Source: Trichobilharzia szidati (Eukaryota > Platyhelminthes > Trematoda > Strigeidida > Schistosomatidae). From it: a stretch of 64,000 nucleotides of DNA. The DNA lies in assembly GCA_944472155.2 (NCBI GenBank), contig OX235279.1, forward strand, positions 114,754,110 through 114,818,109, given 5' to 3'. The notes beneath the pieces were generated by a model, which saw nothing but the letters and a program-made list of their open reading frames with translations, made no database searches and was not told the DNA's origin. Both the position numbers and the translations under genes were made by a program. Shown here piece by piece: positions 22,130 through 34,112 of this stretch (position 1 is its first letter; the number at the start of each line of letters is the position of its first letter).

Positions 22130-23860
22130 CTAGGCAACGGAAAATATACGCAAGTTTGCTGTCTTCGGGAGGCTTTCTTTGACCTTGTAGATAACTTTGA
22201 ATGAATTCTGCTTACATACTGAGTGACCAGTATTGAATATATGTTGAATTATAGCACTCCTTATTGATCCACTGTTACCTTTTCGCAGCCGAGCGGGATA
22301 ATGTTGTTTGACTTTTTTAGACAAAACACGCATCGAACTACCTATATATCTCGCTCCACATGAGCAAGTAAATTGGTAGATACACATAGAAGTGGTCAGA
22401 TGCGATAGTTTATCTTTGGAGTTGTTGAAGAACAACAGGCAGCATGGAATACCGATCAGAATGCAGAAGCAGAGAATGTTCTTTTCAGGGAGTTGGATAT
22501 TCTTTTCTTTAGGATGTTGGCTGAAATGTCACCACATTCACCTATGGCATCTTCTTCAGAATAGATATGGGGTGTTCTCCATTGGTTTTTGGGTCTTATC
22601 TGTTTATCTTTGAAGGGATAACCATTCTCATGTAGTATCTTCCGCAACAGACTGATCTCTCCTTCTATTGATTCAGGGCTACAGATTCTTCGGATTCTAG
22701 TCTCCAGAAATATTATCAGGTTCCGTTTGCGACTGGTGGCTACCCAACTATAAAATTTTGTCAACTGGCCGTTCCACGTAGGCTTTCGATATATTGATCT
22801 CTTTAAAGTCCCATCAGTCTTCTTGGTTAGTCGGACGTCCAAAAATGTAATTGTGTCTCCGGTTTGATGGCTGGTTGGCAGCTAGTAAAACTTGAAGGAC
22901 ATTATTCAGGTCACATTTGTTATCACAGATGATGAAAGTGTCATCGACGTACCTTCTGTGCAAGAAGTCGATTTCAGCGGACCATTTTCCAAACTTGCCA
23001 TGAAAATATCTGCAAGTAACACGCCTAAAGGTGAACCCATAGCCACACCATCTTACTGTTCATAAATAGTACCATTGAATGTGAACTGAACGTTCAAAAT
23101 GCATCTAAGTAGTTCTTTTAACTTGAGTGTAGGTATCGCGATATTCAAGTCGCTGTCTTCCAGGTACTTGCAAAAGAAACAAATCGTTTCCGTAATCGGG
23201 ACATTTGTGAAGAGAGATTTGACATCGAGTGATATCATGTGGTTGTCGCCCACATTCAAATCCTTGATATAGAGTTGACGAATTCAAACCTGCCACGAAG
23301 ACAGTATTTTGAAATTTGTTCTCTAATAGGCTTTAGGAGTTCTACCAGACATTTTGCAATTGGATGATGTGGAGATCCAGACGTCTTCAAAATACGGCTC
23401 AACGGAAGTCCCTGTCTGTACGTTTTCAGTAATCCACATAGTCAGGGTATTATCGAACCGGTTGATCGAATGCTCTCGTAGACCTTTCCAGAGATAAGTT
23501 GATCATTTTTCATAGCTTTTTCAATGTTTCAGTGAGTTGCATTTCTATTTTGTCTTTCTCTTTTTCAGGTGCAGTGAACTAGTTGTTGTCTGAAAGAATT
23601 GCTAACGTTTTATCAATATAGTCTTTTCCATCCATTAGGACTATGCCACTAACTTTATCAGGACGTGTGATCAGCAACTACTTGTGATAACTCAGTTGGT
23701 TGAGCTGTCTTCTGTAGTCAGCATATTATTGCACTTAGACTTAGCATAGAGGTACTTACGGTATAAGTCTGGAATTGTTGACTTATAACGTCTGTACTCC
23801 TCTTCAGTGATTGGGAAAAGGACACTAATCTGATTGACCAAATGACTGTCCAGCCTCCAC
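22130..23860 (-). mobile_element. Penelope-like element, minus strand, broken
   Basis: From high to low coordinates: an N-terminal block SVLFPITEEEYRRYKSTIPD (23820-23765), ITRPDKVSGIVLMDGKDYID (23670-23615), ISLDVKSLFTNVPITETICF (23235-23180, motif A), sequence around motif C near 22930 (a frame different from motif A), a linker with VRLTKKTDGTLKRSIYRKPTW near 22835, and a GIY-YIG nuclease CIYQFTCSCGARYIGSSMR with KQHYPARL (22390-22290). The order is canonical for Penelope-like elements. It is spread over several frames. Its 5' end directly continues from a LINE-A C-terminal fragment at about 23845, so one element was inserted into or recombined with the other. Confidence 0.85.
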
Positions 23861-26770
23861 TTAAAGCTTTCCACGGGAGATGCAGTAGTCATATCTGCTG
23901 GTAGAGAGTTCCAGAGGCGACAAACTTGAAAAGAAATAGGAGCGCACTTGACTCCTCACCTTCTGGTGTGCTATCCTTCGTGGATTGCAACGAGAAAGCT
24001 CATACTTACTTAATGGCAGAATACCTTTGTTTGAGTGATTCTGGTCATTTGTCATCTTGTAGGTACTAATTAGGTCTTCCTTAAGTCAATGGTAGCTAAG
24101 TTTGAAACACTTAATTTCTTCTGCCTATCCTCGCCCGTCTTTTGACTCTTTCCAAAACATTGGACGTGCCTTCCGCGGAAGAAACCTACTCTGTGTATTA
24201 TCTGCTTGGGAAACCTTATCTTTCTAGCCAGTAAACCTAGTTAAACCATTACTTGTACAATGAATTTCTGTGTGATATGTCCGGTGGTCGCAAAAGTTTC
24301 AGGTGACGCTTCTGTAGTAGTATCTATCCCAGTCGACCAGACAAGCAGGACTTTTTGGTTTGCTACATAACTGCTGTCAACCTGAAGGTTCTAGGTGAAG
24401 TCAGAAACCCCTCTCTCATAATTTCTCAGTCTTTTTGTTCTTGTTCTATTGGGTAGACACCCTATTTCCACCTGTTTTATTGTCACCTAACCAGAATTAA
24501 TAATAACTAGTAATATGACAGTTCAATCTAGCCTTAAGAAGAGCGTTACTGCACCATATTCTGTAGTGATCAGGGCTGCAGCTAGGGGAGGATATAAACC
24601 GGAGGGATCAATCCCATGTTGCATACTGGTTCTTGAGCCCCGAGCACATTTCTCCCGATCTGGTAATAGGCCAACGTCGTAACACCCCAGTAGTGAACCT
24701 GCACAGGTTGAACCAAGTGGACATGGCACTACACCCATCTCCACAGGAAACCAACGTTCCACACATAATAGGACTGAAAATAAACGCTTGAGACATCATA
24801 AGATCCCGAAGGCATCTTCTGAGAGAGGAGGGAACTGTCAAATCTGTAGTCTATGCGTAGAGTATAACGGCATACCAACTTACCACATTACCTGTATTAT
24901 TCATGCTACACCTGAAGTTACGCAGGGAGTAACTTCCATTTGGCATATTACAGATGTGTAGCTGCACCACTTTGTGCTTTTCAAGTTGAAATTCCCTAGT
25001 CTCCTAGAGTTTTCAGGTCTGTCCATAGCCAATCAGTGTGTTCCGTGCACCTTATTGCTCTGCAGATATTTACGTCATCAGATTATAAATGCGGGCAGTT
25101 TAAACGGCATGGAAAGTCTTTGATAAATATCGAAATATCAGTGCCTCTAGGACAGAAACCTGTGATACTCTCGGCAGTGAACTATGCAGGGAAGCACGAT
25201 TGACCTTGGTGAATTGAATTATCTTTCGTCTACGCAACCTTCCAGTCATAAGGGTATTGGGCCACTAATAACAGTTTGACTCATTTTGCGTAGGCATAGG
25301 TCATACCAGACTGTGTCAAATGCCCTTACAAAGTCAAGGAAATTGATATGGACTGGTGCATTTATATCCCAGTATGATGTCCAGTCATCCCCAATCTCAT
25401 ACTAGATTTGTCACACAAGATCAACCTCTGCTGAAATTCAGAGAATGATATGCCTGTTCACTGGGCATTTACACATTCGTTTCCAGGAGAACCGAATACA
25501 CCTGTCATGACTCGATGCGACGCTTTACAAGGTTTCGTTACATAGGGAAGAACTTACACTCTGTGTCCTACGAGTACGTGCTCGCACTATTATTAATTTT
25601 TCCACATTTGAAGTTATACCATTGACTGGTACCTGGTCCTCCGAGATCTCCAATTTTGGCTATAGCACACCTAAATCTTCTGAAAACTTTGCTCCTCTCA
25701 AATTTTGTTTTTCGTCAACGTAAAGTAGCCCGGTCAGTTTAGGCTTCAAGTTAGGCCACTGATGAAAATTCAAAGTATCAGAAGCCCCAGGGTGGAGGCT
25801 TATGATACTCTCGATGCCCAACCATGCCAGGATGACCGGATGGCATTTAGTTAGGTGGAGGACCTCATTTTGTCCAGGCAATCTGCTAGCCATGGTGGTA
25901 GTGGACTAGCAGTAATCACCTGATTTATTTTGACCAGGAGAATGTCAAGCTAAAGTGTGTCATATTCCTTCGAAATGCGGAGAGTAACCACACGGAGTAG
26001 AGCACTAATATCCTGGCATGATTCCCAACCATTCCGATGTGATAACATATTTGTCACATAGGATCTACCCCTCCTAGACCACGTGATACATGAAGTATGT
26101 TAGTTTAATTCAGAGTTTCCTCTTTGTAAATTGACAGTGCGGTCTGTATGGCCTATATTGGTAATTCCAACAGTGTTATTTAGTTGTTTGTCAAGGGCGG
26201 AACTGAATACCTCAGCCACCTCCAAACTAGTGAGACATTGGCCGCTTGGACCTCCTAAGGCTCAGGCTCCTTTGTTGGTATGTATTTTCTCGGAAATGAA
26301 TCGGTACAGGCCTTGGGGGTTGCCATGGGTTTCTTGGCAGTTTCACTTGAAATGACCTCCTGTTGCACATGACATTTGTGTTGCATTGGTACTTGTGTTC
26401 CAATTATGCCCCATAGCCAGGCTGACAATGAACTGTCGCTATGTAAACCAAGCTTTCCACTTTGATTTTGGGACACGCTGCATGACTCTCTTCAGCCAAG
26501 CAGATTGCTTCCTTAGTTGTAGTATGACTTGAAGGAAGGCACTTGAGGTAGCTGTGTGAATGATCCATTTATCATTCCGAAAGGTTACTGTGATGATAGC
26601 GTAGTCCAGTCTGTGGGCTGTTCCGCGTCGCATCTTGGTATAGTCAGCTCTGACATAGAACGGAGAGATACGCGTAGAACATTTCTGCAGGCACTCTCAA
26701 AAAACCAGATCAAACACCATGACCGCTGATGAGAGATAACTAGGGGGTCAGCATGTGTGCGTTTTCCACC
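23830..26770 (-). mobile_element. LINE-A, rearranged minus-strand copy with an internal inverted piece
   Basis: Minus-strand LINE-A ORF2 is readable from the endonuclease end (26760, VISHQRS where SSDH is expected) through SAWLKRVMQRV (26490) and the reverse transcriptase region down to about 24915, and again in its C-terminal region at 24160-23845 (KMTNDQNHSNKGILPLSKYE). Between them, 24175-24910 is the 5' untranslated region and ORF1 start of the same family in the opposite orientation, replacing about 240 nt of ORF2. This is not the arrangement given by twin priming. Confidence 0.75.
24175..24910 (+). pseudogene. LINE-A 5' untranslated region and ORF1 start, inverted inside another LINE-A copy
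   Basis: The plus strand matches the 5' untranslated region at 51225-51550 (TATCTGCTTGGGAAACC near 24199) and then ORF1 from ATG at 24517, which reads TVQSSLKKSVTAPYSVVIRA, against the intact MAVESNLRN start at 51581. It continues in broken frames to the first zinc-binding residues (CQICSL near 24840) and then breaks off at the junction with minus-strand ORF2 near 24910. Confidence 0.75.
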
Positions 26771-27289
26771 GCTAATAATAATCGTTTCATTTGAAGCAGT
26801 ATTCTTCGTACAAATATGATATTTGAAACATGAAGAACAGTATTGCATCTAGCTTTCTTATTACAGAGGTAATGATTAAAACAGGATACTTATATTGCCA
26901 ATAATGTTAAATATGAATATTAAATTAGGTGAAAATATTAGCAACAATATAGTAATGGAAAAAGGGGCCATTTGCTGATTGTTTCACAGTTAGTTGGTAA
27001 TTTCCTGCCTTACACTTTTCTCATCACATAAAGTGTGTGCTAAATAAGGTATTGTAGAGTTTGTACGTAGTTGCCTGAGCATGTGGTCTTCTATGGTTGC
27101 TTCTAGTTCTACCTGATGAAATGCAAAGAAAGAGTTGTGTATAGAGAGGATGCTTAGGGTCTAATAAGATAATATTTGTTAATTACTTACAGGAGTCCAT
27201 GTTTCCACTGTCTACAACAGTATTAACGAGTTGGTTTAACAATATCCCACTCGTCCTACTAACAGCTCTTAATGCCCTTCGCAATATAA
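26771..27289. other. No recognised feature
   Basis: AT-rich sequence without domain-level coding signal on either strand. Confidence 0.35.
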
Positions 27290-27925
27290 CAGTCTTTTCT
27301 AAATAGCCCGGGAAAGACTAAGGGGGAGCAGTGAAGAGGAATAGGCAGAATACAAGGATTAACAGACTTAGAAAGTAGAGACTAAGTGATACCAGATTGT
27401 CCTAACTTCCTTACGTAGAACTTTAAACGAAACATTATATCTCTGAAAACTAACATGATGTGGGAAGACGAGAAAAGATCGGAGGAAATACACAGTCCAA
27501 TATATTCAACACTCGATTTAATTTTAACTTCTCTATCATCAGTGATTGGTGCGTCGGTGGCATAGTGGTTAGGACGCTCGCCGACCACGCACATGGTCCG
27601 GCGTTCGATCCCCGGCCGACGCACTCCTTTACCTCGCTAAGCCAGAAGTAATGCTGGTGGAGGGGAAAGGTTGGGCATGAGGCTAGCAACCCCATCCTGC
27701 AAAAATAAACACCGCTAAAGAAACTTCAAACCACTAGCTTGAAGCCCTATGCTCCACTGGGGAACGTGAAGGATTAAAAAAAAATCATCAGTGATAGTAG
27801 AACAACGCGAACTAATCAATTCATGTAACTTGTGCTTGCATCTGAAAGTGGGATTAACAACCCGACGCTTAGAGGGATTTAGCTTGAGACCATTGAAAAA
27901 GACCACTGACTGATTTCTAATAAAA
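27290..27925 (-). mobile_element. LINE-C fragment, minus strand, split by a SINE
   Basis: The minus strand reads FIRNQSVVFFNGLKLNPSKR then FRCKHKLHELISSRCSTITD (27920-27790) and, beyond the SINE, REVKIKSSVEYIGLC and FRLKFYVRKLGQSGIT (27535-27380). The last block matches TYYIRKSIQSGIT in the LINE-C copy at 13.75 kb. Removing the SINE and one copy of its target duplication restores a continuous alignment across the insertion point. Confidence 0.7.
27547..27783 (+). mobile_element. tRNA-derived SINE with A-tail and 12-bp target duplication
   Basis: A 237-bp insertion is flanked by ATCATCAGTGAT at 27535-27546 and 27784-27795, a perfect 12-bp target-site duplication. It ends in a run of A (27776-27784). 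Its head is tRNA-like (27551-27622): GCGTCGG and CCGACGC form a perfect 7-bp acceptor-like stem, with an A-box TGGCATAGTGG (27558-27568) and a B-box GCGTTCGATCCC (27601-27612) for RNA polymerase III. An A-tail and a 12-bp duplication are the marks of LINE-mediated transposition in trans. It interrupts a LINE-C fragment, so it is younger than that. Confidence 0.85.
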
Positions 27926-28115
27926 AGTCCCAAACTAGGACGAAACAGCTGTTCAGTACTCCCAGGATTTCCAATGGTTCCCTAACTGACGTCAGCTCAT
28001 GATGAAAATCTTGTAACCAAACAAATCCCTACAAACCAACACTTGAATATCAATGAGATGCTCACTAGCAACTTGCCCTATTCAGGTAGGCAGTTACCTG
28101 AGGTTGTAGTGAGAA
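27926..28115 (+). mobile_element. 5'-truncated SINE starting inside a hammerhead-ribozyme-like motif (SM-alpha type)
   Basis: AGTCCCAAACTAGGACGAAA at 27926-27945 carries stem II (GTCC/GGAC) and the GAAA of a hammerhead ribozyme, followed by CAGCTGTTCAGTACTCCCAG. This resembles the hammerhead of schistosome SM-alpha SINEs (established knowledge; recalled, not aligned). The other core strand, CUGANGA, is missing: sequence before 27926 is LINE-C coding sequence. The copy is therefore 5'-truncated within the ribozyme and could not self-cleave. The 3' end is uncertain. Confidence 0.6.
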
Positions 28116-28235
28116 GTCGTGACCAGTAGGGTAGAGCAGGTCGGGTGTGAGGACAAATACTCGCCGAAGACATTGGCTAGGCGTCGCGCTATGTCGTGAA
28201 TTGACAGAAGTTAGAATTCATGGGCCACTGGATCG

Positions 28236-28309
28236 GGTCCCAGTGGCTAAATGGTATACAAACTAGGCTTGTAACCAGAAGGTCCTGGGTTCGAATCCCA
28301 GTGGGTGCG
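28236..28309 (+). repeat. tRNA-Thr(TGT)-like sequence, pseudogene or SINE head
   Basis: The T-arm is perfect (CTGGG TTCGAAT CCCAG, 28285-28301), the D-arm region GTGGCTAAATGGTATA is tRNA-like, and the anticodon loop CTTGTAA (28268-28274) would give anticodon TGT (Thr). The acceptor stem pairs at only 5 of 7 positions and the anticodon stem is poor, so I do not call a functional tRNA. It sits only a few bases before the start of duplication copy 2. Confidence 0.55.
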
Positions 28310-28315
28310 TACTGC

Positions 28316-29371
28316 TGATTAATAATAATGTCCTTACTTCAGATATCTTGTTGATCAAGGAACGTGCATTAATTAGTAATATAGTAAATAAGTCACGGGA
28401 TACCACAAACTGGCTTAAAATATCACCATAACCAAATTCTATTTGTGCATCAGCAGGAGAGGAGTTTATGAATGATAAGGGGGTCAGACTGTGTGTCCAT
28501 ACATCTTTCAGTGAGGCTTTATTTACAGGGATACTGATATGTAAATCAGTTCCTAGTTCCACTGGCAGGCGTGGTTGCTGTGTGGTTCGCTGAATGTAAC
28601 TGTCAGTACTAGGTGAATGTTGCTACAGACGATCCACTTCTGGTAAATTTAAGCCAGAGGAGGTGACCAGATTATTACCACACATTATTGTGCGCTGACA
28701 CGGTTAAAGACTTATAAGTGCTATTCAGTCTTAAGCGATCCTGAAATTTAGTAAACTTACTAGCATCAAGAGAATTACTGAACTTAAAAATGATGGGACA
28801 ATTAGCCTGTGTCGACTTTTTACGAAGTCTTTTGCATTCACATGGCACACTAGCCATGCCGCAACAATCCGGGATTTTGTGTTTTATAGTCTTCAGAGGT
28901 ATTGAGTCTGGGATGTTGTGAACTATAGTCTGATGAGAAGAGGCTATACGGCTCATCACCTCCGAAGCCAAGCGGTCAATGAGATTTTCAGCTTTACTTA
29001 GGTTGTCCGGAGTCATTTTAGGATGTTTTCTAACAGGCAGGCTATTGGGTCTAAATCCAGTAGAGATTTAACCTGGCCATTATCAGAACGGTTTTCCGTG
29101 ATATTTGAGATTAGCAGTGTCAAGCTATCAAACTGACCTAATTTTTCGTGAAGTTCACTTACTTGCCTCTAGATATCTTCCACAAGGCGGTTTAATTTAC
29201 AGAACTCAGAGTTCTCTAATGGAACATCTTTCACCTGTATCACAGGAGTGAGAACTCCACTCGAGCCATTTTGTGAGCTAGTAGCTGATACTGTATTACA
29301 GGGCGGTAATGCAATTATAACCGAGGTTGAGCCACTATTTAAAACAATTGTGTTTCTTCGAACATGGTTTT
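28316..29371 (-). pseudogene. LINE-B endonuclease N-terminus and ORF1-like remnant (copy 2)
   Basis: Duplicate of 2825-3880. The ORF1-like frame 28675-29016 is unchanged at the protein level. The endonuclease N-terminal block (LLINARSLINKISEVRTLL) continues in frame across the breakpoint into the tRNA-like sequence, giving an artificial tail GFEPRTFWLQA. The rest of the endonuclease and all of the reverse transcriptase are missing here. Confidence 0.75.
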
Positions 29372-29695
29372 AGAAATTTGGACCATAAATTTAACGATTA
29401 TATATCACAGAATATGAATGAAACCATTTATTGGTCAGGTACCCTGCTTGTGTCGCAGCAAGCTTGTTTAACAAAGTAGGCCTGGGTACATAGTCAAAAG
29501 CTGATGTGTAATTTAGGAAAGCACACCGAACATATTTGGCATCTCTCTCTAAATTAGAGACAATATGAGATAGGTCGACAGTGGCACCTAGAGTGCACCT
29601 ACTGTGTTCCTATGCAAATTCAACAGAGTCGTTGGTAATAATAATAATAATGATAAAATCCTTCAATGAAGGTTAGAGGTTATGGAAAAGCAGTT

Positions 29696-30011
29696 TTCCT
29701 ATTATTTAAAGAAAAGGTGAAGTAATGACAATAGGTCTAAACTTAACGCTTGGTCCACTTGATGATTTAGGCACAGGAACAATTTTAATGTCCTTCCAAG
29801 AAGCCAGCACAATATTAGCGGAAAAGGATTTATTGAAAATACCAGTGAGAGAATATCATAAAATGTCAGCACATTTTCTGAGGATAGTAGCTGATACACC
29901 ATCTGGATCGAGAGACTGGATAGGTTTCAAGGATTTCAGACACTTCAGGATGTCGTCTGTATTAAAACCGGAGAAGCAGTCATTATTTACACTTGTAACA
30001 TTTGAGATCAC
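29696..30011 (-). pseudogene. LINE-C reverse transcriptase fragment (copy 2)
   Basis: Duplicate of 4205-4520, with the same ASWKDIKIVPVPKSSSGP block on the minus strand. Confidence 0.7.
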
Positions 30012-30271
30012 GACGTCTGCTGGACACAATGTGAAGGACTTATTAAGCGAACCCGCATCAAGTGAAGAGGGATCATTATTTATTTGCTTACTACAGGTGA
30101 TTTACTTAAACGACTTATACATGTTTGATTAGGTTCTGCATGATGAGAACTTTTGGTAATATACCATATTCCTGATTTAATTAAAATGTTCAGCCTCTTA
30201 TGTACGAAATTGTAGGAATAAAATGAGTGACAATAGTAAGAAGAAGAAGAAGGACGACATGCACGACAGAT

Positions 30272-30812
30272 ATACCCAGAAAGGTGACAACACCAACTAT
30301 AGGGAATATAAAACATCAGTAGTCCTTCCATACCAAGAAGGAACCTTTCGTAGAATTATTAACAAAGCGAGAATAAAAGTGGCATTCAAACCCAAAAAAT
30401 TACTTAGAAACTAATTATTTCCGTTGATAGATTCTGTGAAGTCCATTGAACAAAATAATCTAGTGTGTCTCATATCCCGAAATAGTTGTGAGGTCAAATA
30501 TATACTCCAAAGTTGTAGAACGGGACCGATAAGACTAGTGGAGCACAAAGGCCTGACAAAATCAAAATTAATTGACCTTGATAAGATAAGAAATCTAGAA
30601 AAATGGCTCAGCCTTAGCACCACATGTAGTTGCACACAACCATAAAATAAGATGGAGACAACATAGCGCTCTCAACATCCAGTATAACAGAGTGGAGGCA
30701 AATATTGATAGCTGAAGATTTATGTATCGAATCCACTGAAAGTACACACAAAAGAAATGACTCAACACCTGTCCCGGATATCTGGAAAATTCTTCTGCCT
30801 CTACGACAAATA
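30272..30812 (+). pseudogene. Penelope-like GIY-YIG remnant (copy 2)
   Basis: Duplicate of 4980-5520, with the same internal stop after KPKKLLRN. Upstream of it, copy 2 lacks the 200 bp that copy 1 has. Confidence 0.7.
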
Positions 30813-30991
30813 TGAAGGAAGGAAGAGAAATATGAGAATCAATTTTCGAGGTCGTGTATTCACAGCTGATATGATTGTGAACGATAAATTATCGCTTGGA
30901 CATCACTCCGACAATAATAACATTTCACTATGTGATACATTCAATAAATATATTAATACAGAATTCCTCATCCAATCCTTGTTGGCTTCGA

Positions 30992-31482
30992 CACTGTCGT
31001 CCGTGAGGCATATGTGTAGTTGAAACGATGCTACCTAGCCAGAAAAAGTGAAAGAGACGATCCCCAACAAATTTCTCCCAATGATGACGGTTAGTGTTTG
31101 TTGTTATTAGTCGGATATCTCTATCACCTCTATGTTCTTCACAAGCACCTGAGGTCGCACCTTCGTGTAGCTTGCGAAATTTCCGCTTTAAGAAACATGA
31201 GGCATCATTTGTCTGTGAAATCCAGATCTCCTATGGTTAATCGCTCTGTCCAACGTGTGCACTTCCTCTCACTGCTTGAGGTTTTTCGGATGGTCCGATC
31301 CCCCACAATCGTTAAGACAATCGGTGATAGTAGACAGCCTTATTTCTTACTCCTGTTTTCATTTCAAAGACTTCGGTGACCTTTCCCTTGTGAATTACTT
31401 GGCACGCAGCATTACCATAAAGCTGCTGAAGTAATACCCTCAGAATAGAAAAGCATGAAGGCAAGCCTACTGGAAATCTGAA
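30992..31482 (-). pseudogene. RTE-like reverse transcriptase fragment (copy 2)
   Basis: Duplicate of 5700-6190, with the same HKGK...EVFEMKTGVR stretch on the minus strand. Confidence 0.55.
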
Positions 31483-32541
31483 AGTCATGTGAGTACTTTG
31501 ATGTGATTGTTAGCAATGAGTTGTAACTTAATCATAAAACAGTTAATAAAATGGAGTTGTCTGTCACATTCCCAATGCACTATTTCATCCAATTTTCATT
31601 ATCATAGAACAATCATGACAACTGAAACGATTACAGTAATTAGTTTTGTAAAATACAGGTTTCTTAGTAGAAGAAATCATACGGGGATTATTGCAATCGG
31701 GGCGTTTACGTAAGACACTGCGGTTATTAACTTTATAAGTTACTAGCTAACAAGGGGAACGTTTTAACACGAAACAGTAAATGGCATGCGTTCAGTCGTA
31801 CATTCGATGCTATTATGATCACCTAATAATAGTTAGTTAGAACTTAGTTGACCAGAGCAGAATTTCAATGTAGTAAGGCTGGAAGACAAAATTGTGAGAA
31901 CTGCTGATTTGGACTGTCAATCAGTTTGTCGCATCTTTCTTTATGGCTGTGTGACATGGCCTGCGAATATTCCAGTCTTCAGTCTCTAGTCTTAGGTGGT
32001 AAAGTATACTCAGTAATAATGGGGTTAAGTGTAACGTTAGGCAAGCCATGGAAGTCAAGCGATGAGCTTGGTAGCTGCATCGATCGGGATACCTAAGACA
32101 CGTGTTACGCATGTCAAGCTATCACCTTCCCCATAGAGCCATGTAAGGCGATATAGTATTGGGTTTGAAAACGGTTAGGGGATGAGGTATTGACTTGCAC
32201 TTGAATATAGTGATTACAATTTCACTAGTTCGCAAACTCCTAAACCAACTTAAAATAAGTGAGAAAAAAACAACTAATCCACTGCTGTATACCATTATGG
32301 ACTCATAAGAGCTTTGAGCAATAAAAATGAGTGACTTGCATAACAGAAAGTTTGTGACAAACAAAGGATATTGGGATTGTGTCAGGATAGCTAAATATTT
32401 TGCAAGATTAGTCAAATTATCTTTGAGTGATTTCAGTATACAGATACCTGTTTCCATAGATAAATAAATTCCTTACTTGGGTTCGATTAATAATATTACA
32501 ACTAGCTGAAGACATAAATTGATGTTATTTGATATATGGTG

Positions 32542-32737
32542 ACTAGCGGTGAAATTCAAAATGCGCATTCCATCCTATCTGGAACGTGTCATCTGGATGT
32601 GCCCACGACGCCAGTAAGTGATGGTGTTCCCATCGGGACTCGAAACCAGCACTCATCGTGGCCTAGTGGCTTTGGCGTTCGAAAAGATGGGTGTCAGGCC
32701 TGAGTCTTAGTGGGAATACCATCACTTACTGAGGATC
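32542..32737. repeat. tRNA-related SINE-like inverted-repeat unit (copy 2)
   Basis: Duplicate of 7250-7445. Arms and tRNA-like boxes are preserved. Confidence 0.5.
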
Positions 32738-32960
32738 TAAGGCACATGAAGCTGATGAGTTCCCGATTTCTTAACCCACAGACATCGTCGAAACATCTGT
32801 GGTATGAGTCGACATAATAACAGAGGCCGGACATTTCGGTTTTATGGAATAAATCAACGGGAAGTACTAGATTAACTGGAAAAAAAACGATCTGTTCCAA
32901 GTCAGACTGGTCTAAATATTTCTGTGGAAACTCAATGGACGTGTTTCAAGGAATATCAAC

Positions 32961-33321
32961 TCAACTTCTAGACGTTTGATTTATAAAATGATACAACAAA
33001 AGCCAAATTAAGCTTAAAAATGAAATACTATTTGCCACTGAATTTCCGTCCTCATCACTCCCGTGAGAAGCTGAATTTGATCTTGCTGACCGCAACTTTT
33101 TCAGGAATTTGTTTCTATTGGCTTCCACCTCCAACAGCATGCGCTTCTCTTCAGATCTTTTCGGTCTCCATATGCCAGAAATTACTCGCCAAACAGTAGC
33201 AGCACCTCGGCCTATACGATTAGCGATGAATTCAACATTTTTTCCGGCTTCATACAATTTCAACACTTTGTTACGTTCCCATACACTTAGGTAGCGCGTT
33301 TTTTCCCTAAAACAGATTTAG
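32961..33321 (-). pseudogene. Helix-turn-helix reading frame (copy 2)
   Basis: Duplicate of 7670-8030. The helix-turn-helix and everything C-terminal to it are identical in protein sequence, while the segment before it (33289-33305) has several substitutions in under 20 bp, unlike the sparse differences elsewhere in the block. Confidence 0.4.
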
Positions 33322-34112
33322 AATATCAGGGTTAAGTCAAATAAGTTAGAACCATTACAGATCCATAGGTTATGAAAGTAGTGTGACAAGTTGAAGTACC
33401 TGATTTCAGTCACACTTTTCATACGCCCGATAAGATATCGCTTTACTATGCCTTGAGAAATAGGATACTCAAAAAAGAAAAACTTCATTAAGCAACAAAG
33501 CCAAATATTAATCTACAAGTTTAACCCCTGTGAGAAGTAAATTACATCCTCAGGATAGCAAATATCTATCAGAATTTCGTCAATAGCTGCTAATCAGAAA
33601 TTACTGAGAGTGCAATGATATCATAACGCTTTAAAGATCATCTTAAATATAAGATATCCTTCAACAAAAGCTTCCTTATTCACAGTGGCCTAAAATCTAA
33701 GTAAAGTCGGAAGTGACACCCATTATATTCGCAACAGCACGTGTACATTTTAAAAACAGCAACAACAACAACCTAGTCACCGCTATGCAAAATAAGTGAG
33801 TAAAAATACAGTCCAAAACCAAAAGAGTATATCTAAAAATAAATGTCCAGTAGAGCTGGTAGACAGACCAACTAAATACTAGCATCAGTACTTACAACTT
33901 TAAAACATTTAATACAGCCTAGGCACCAGGAAAGTATATAACAACAATATATACAGAAAAGTCAAAATGAATGCAGAGGAAGAGAATAAACACATAAGTA
34001 TTCTTTCATACTATTAAGGACATGCTCGCTGTTTTATACTAATTCCGACTGTAAAAAATTAGAGTGTTGCAACATGACTTCCATCAGTTCCAAAACCGAG
34101 TAATATATAACG

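Noticed and set aside
23830..26770. Twin-primed 5' inversion of a LINE
   Set aside because: Twin priming gives an inverted 5' segment at the outer 5' end; here it is internal with ORF2 on both sides.
27551..27622. Functional tRNA gene
   Set aside because: It is the head of an A-tailed insertion with target duplication, and the internal arms do not fold as a tRNA.
27920..27960. Active hammerhead ribozyme
   Set aside because: The CUGANGA strand is missing, so no catalytic core can form.
28236..28309. Functional tRNA-Thr gene
   Set aside because: Two acceptor-stem mismatches and a weak anticodon stem; better explained as a pseudogene or SINE head.
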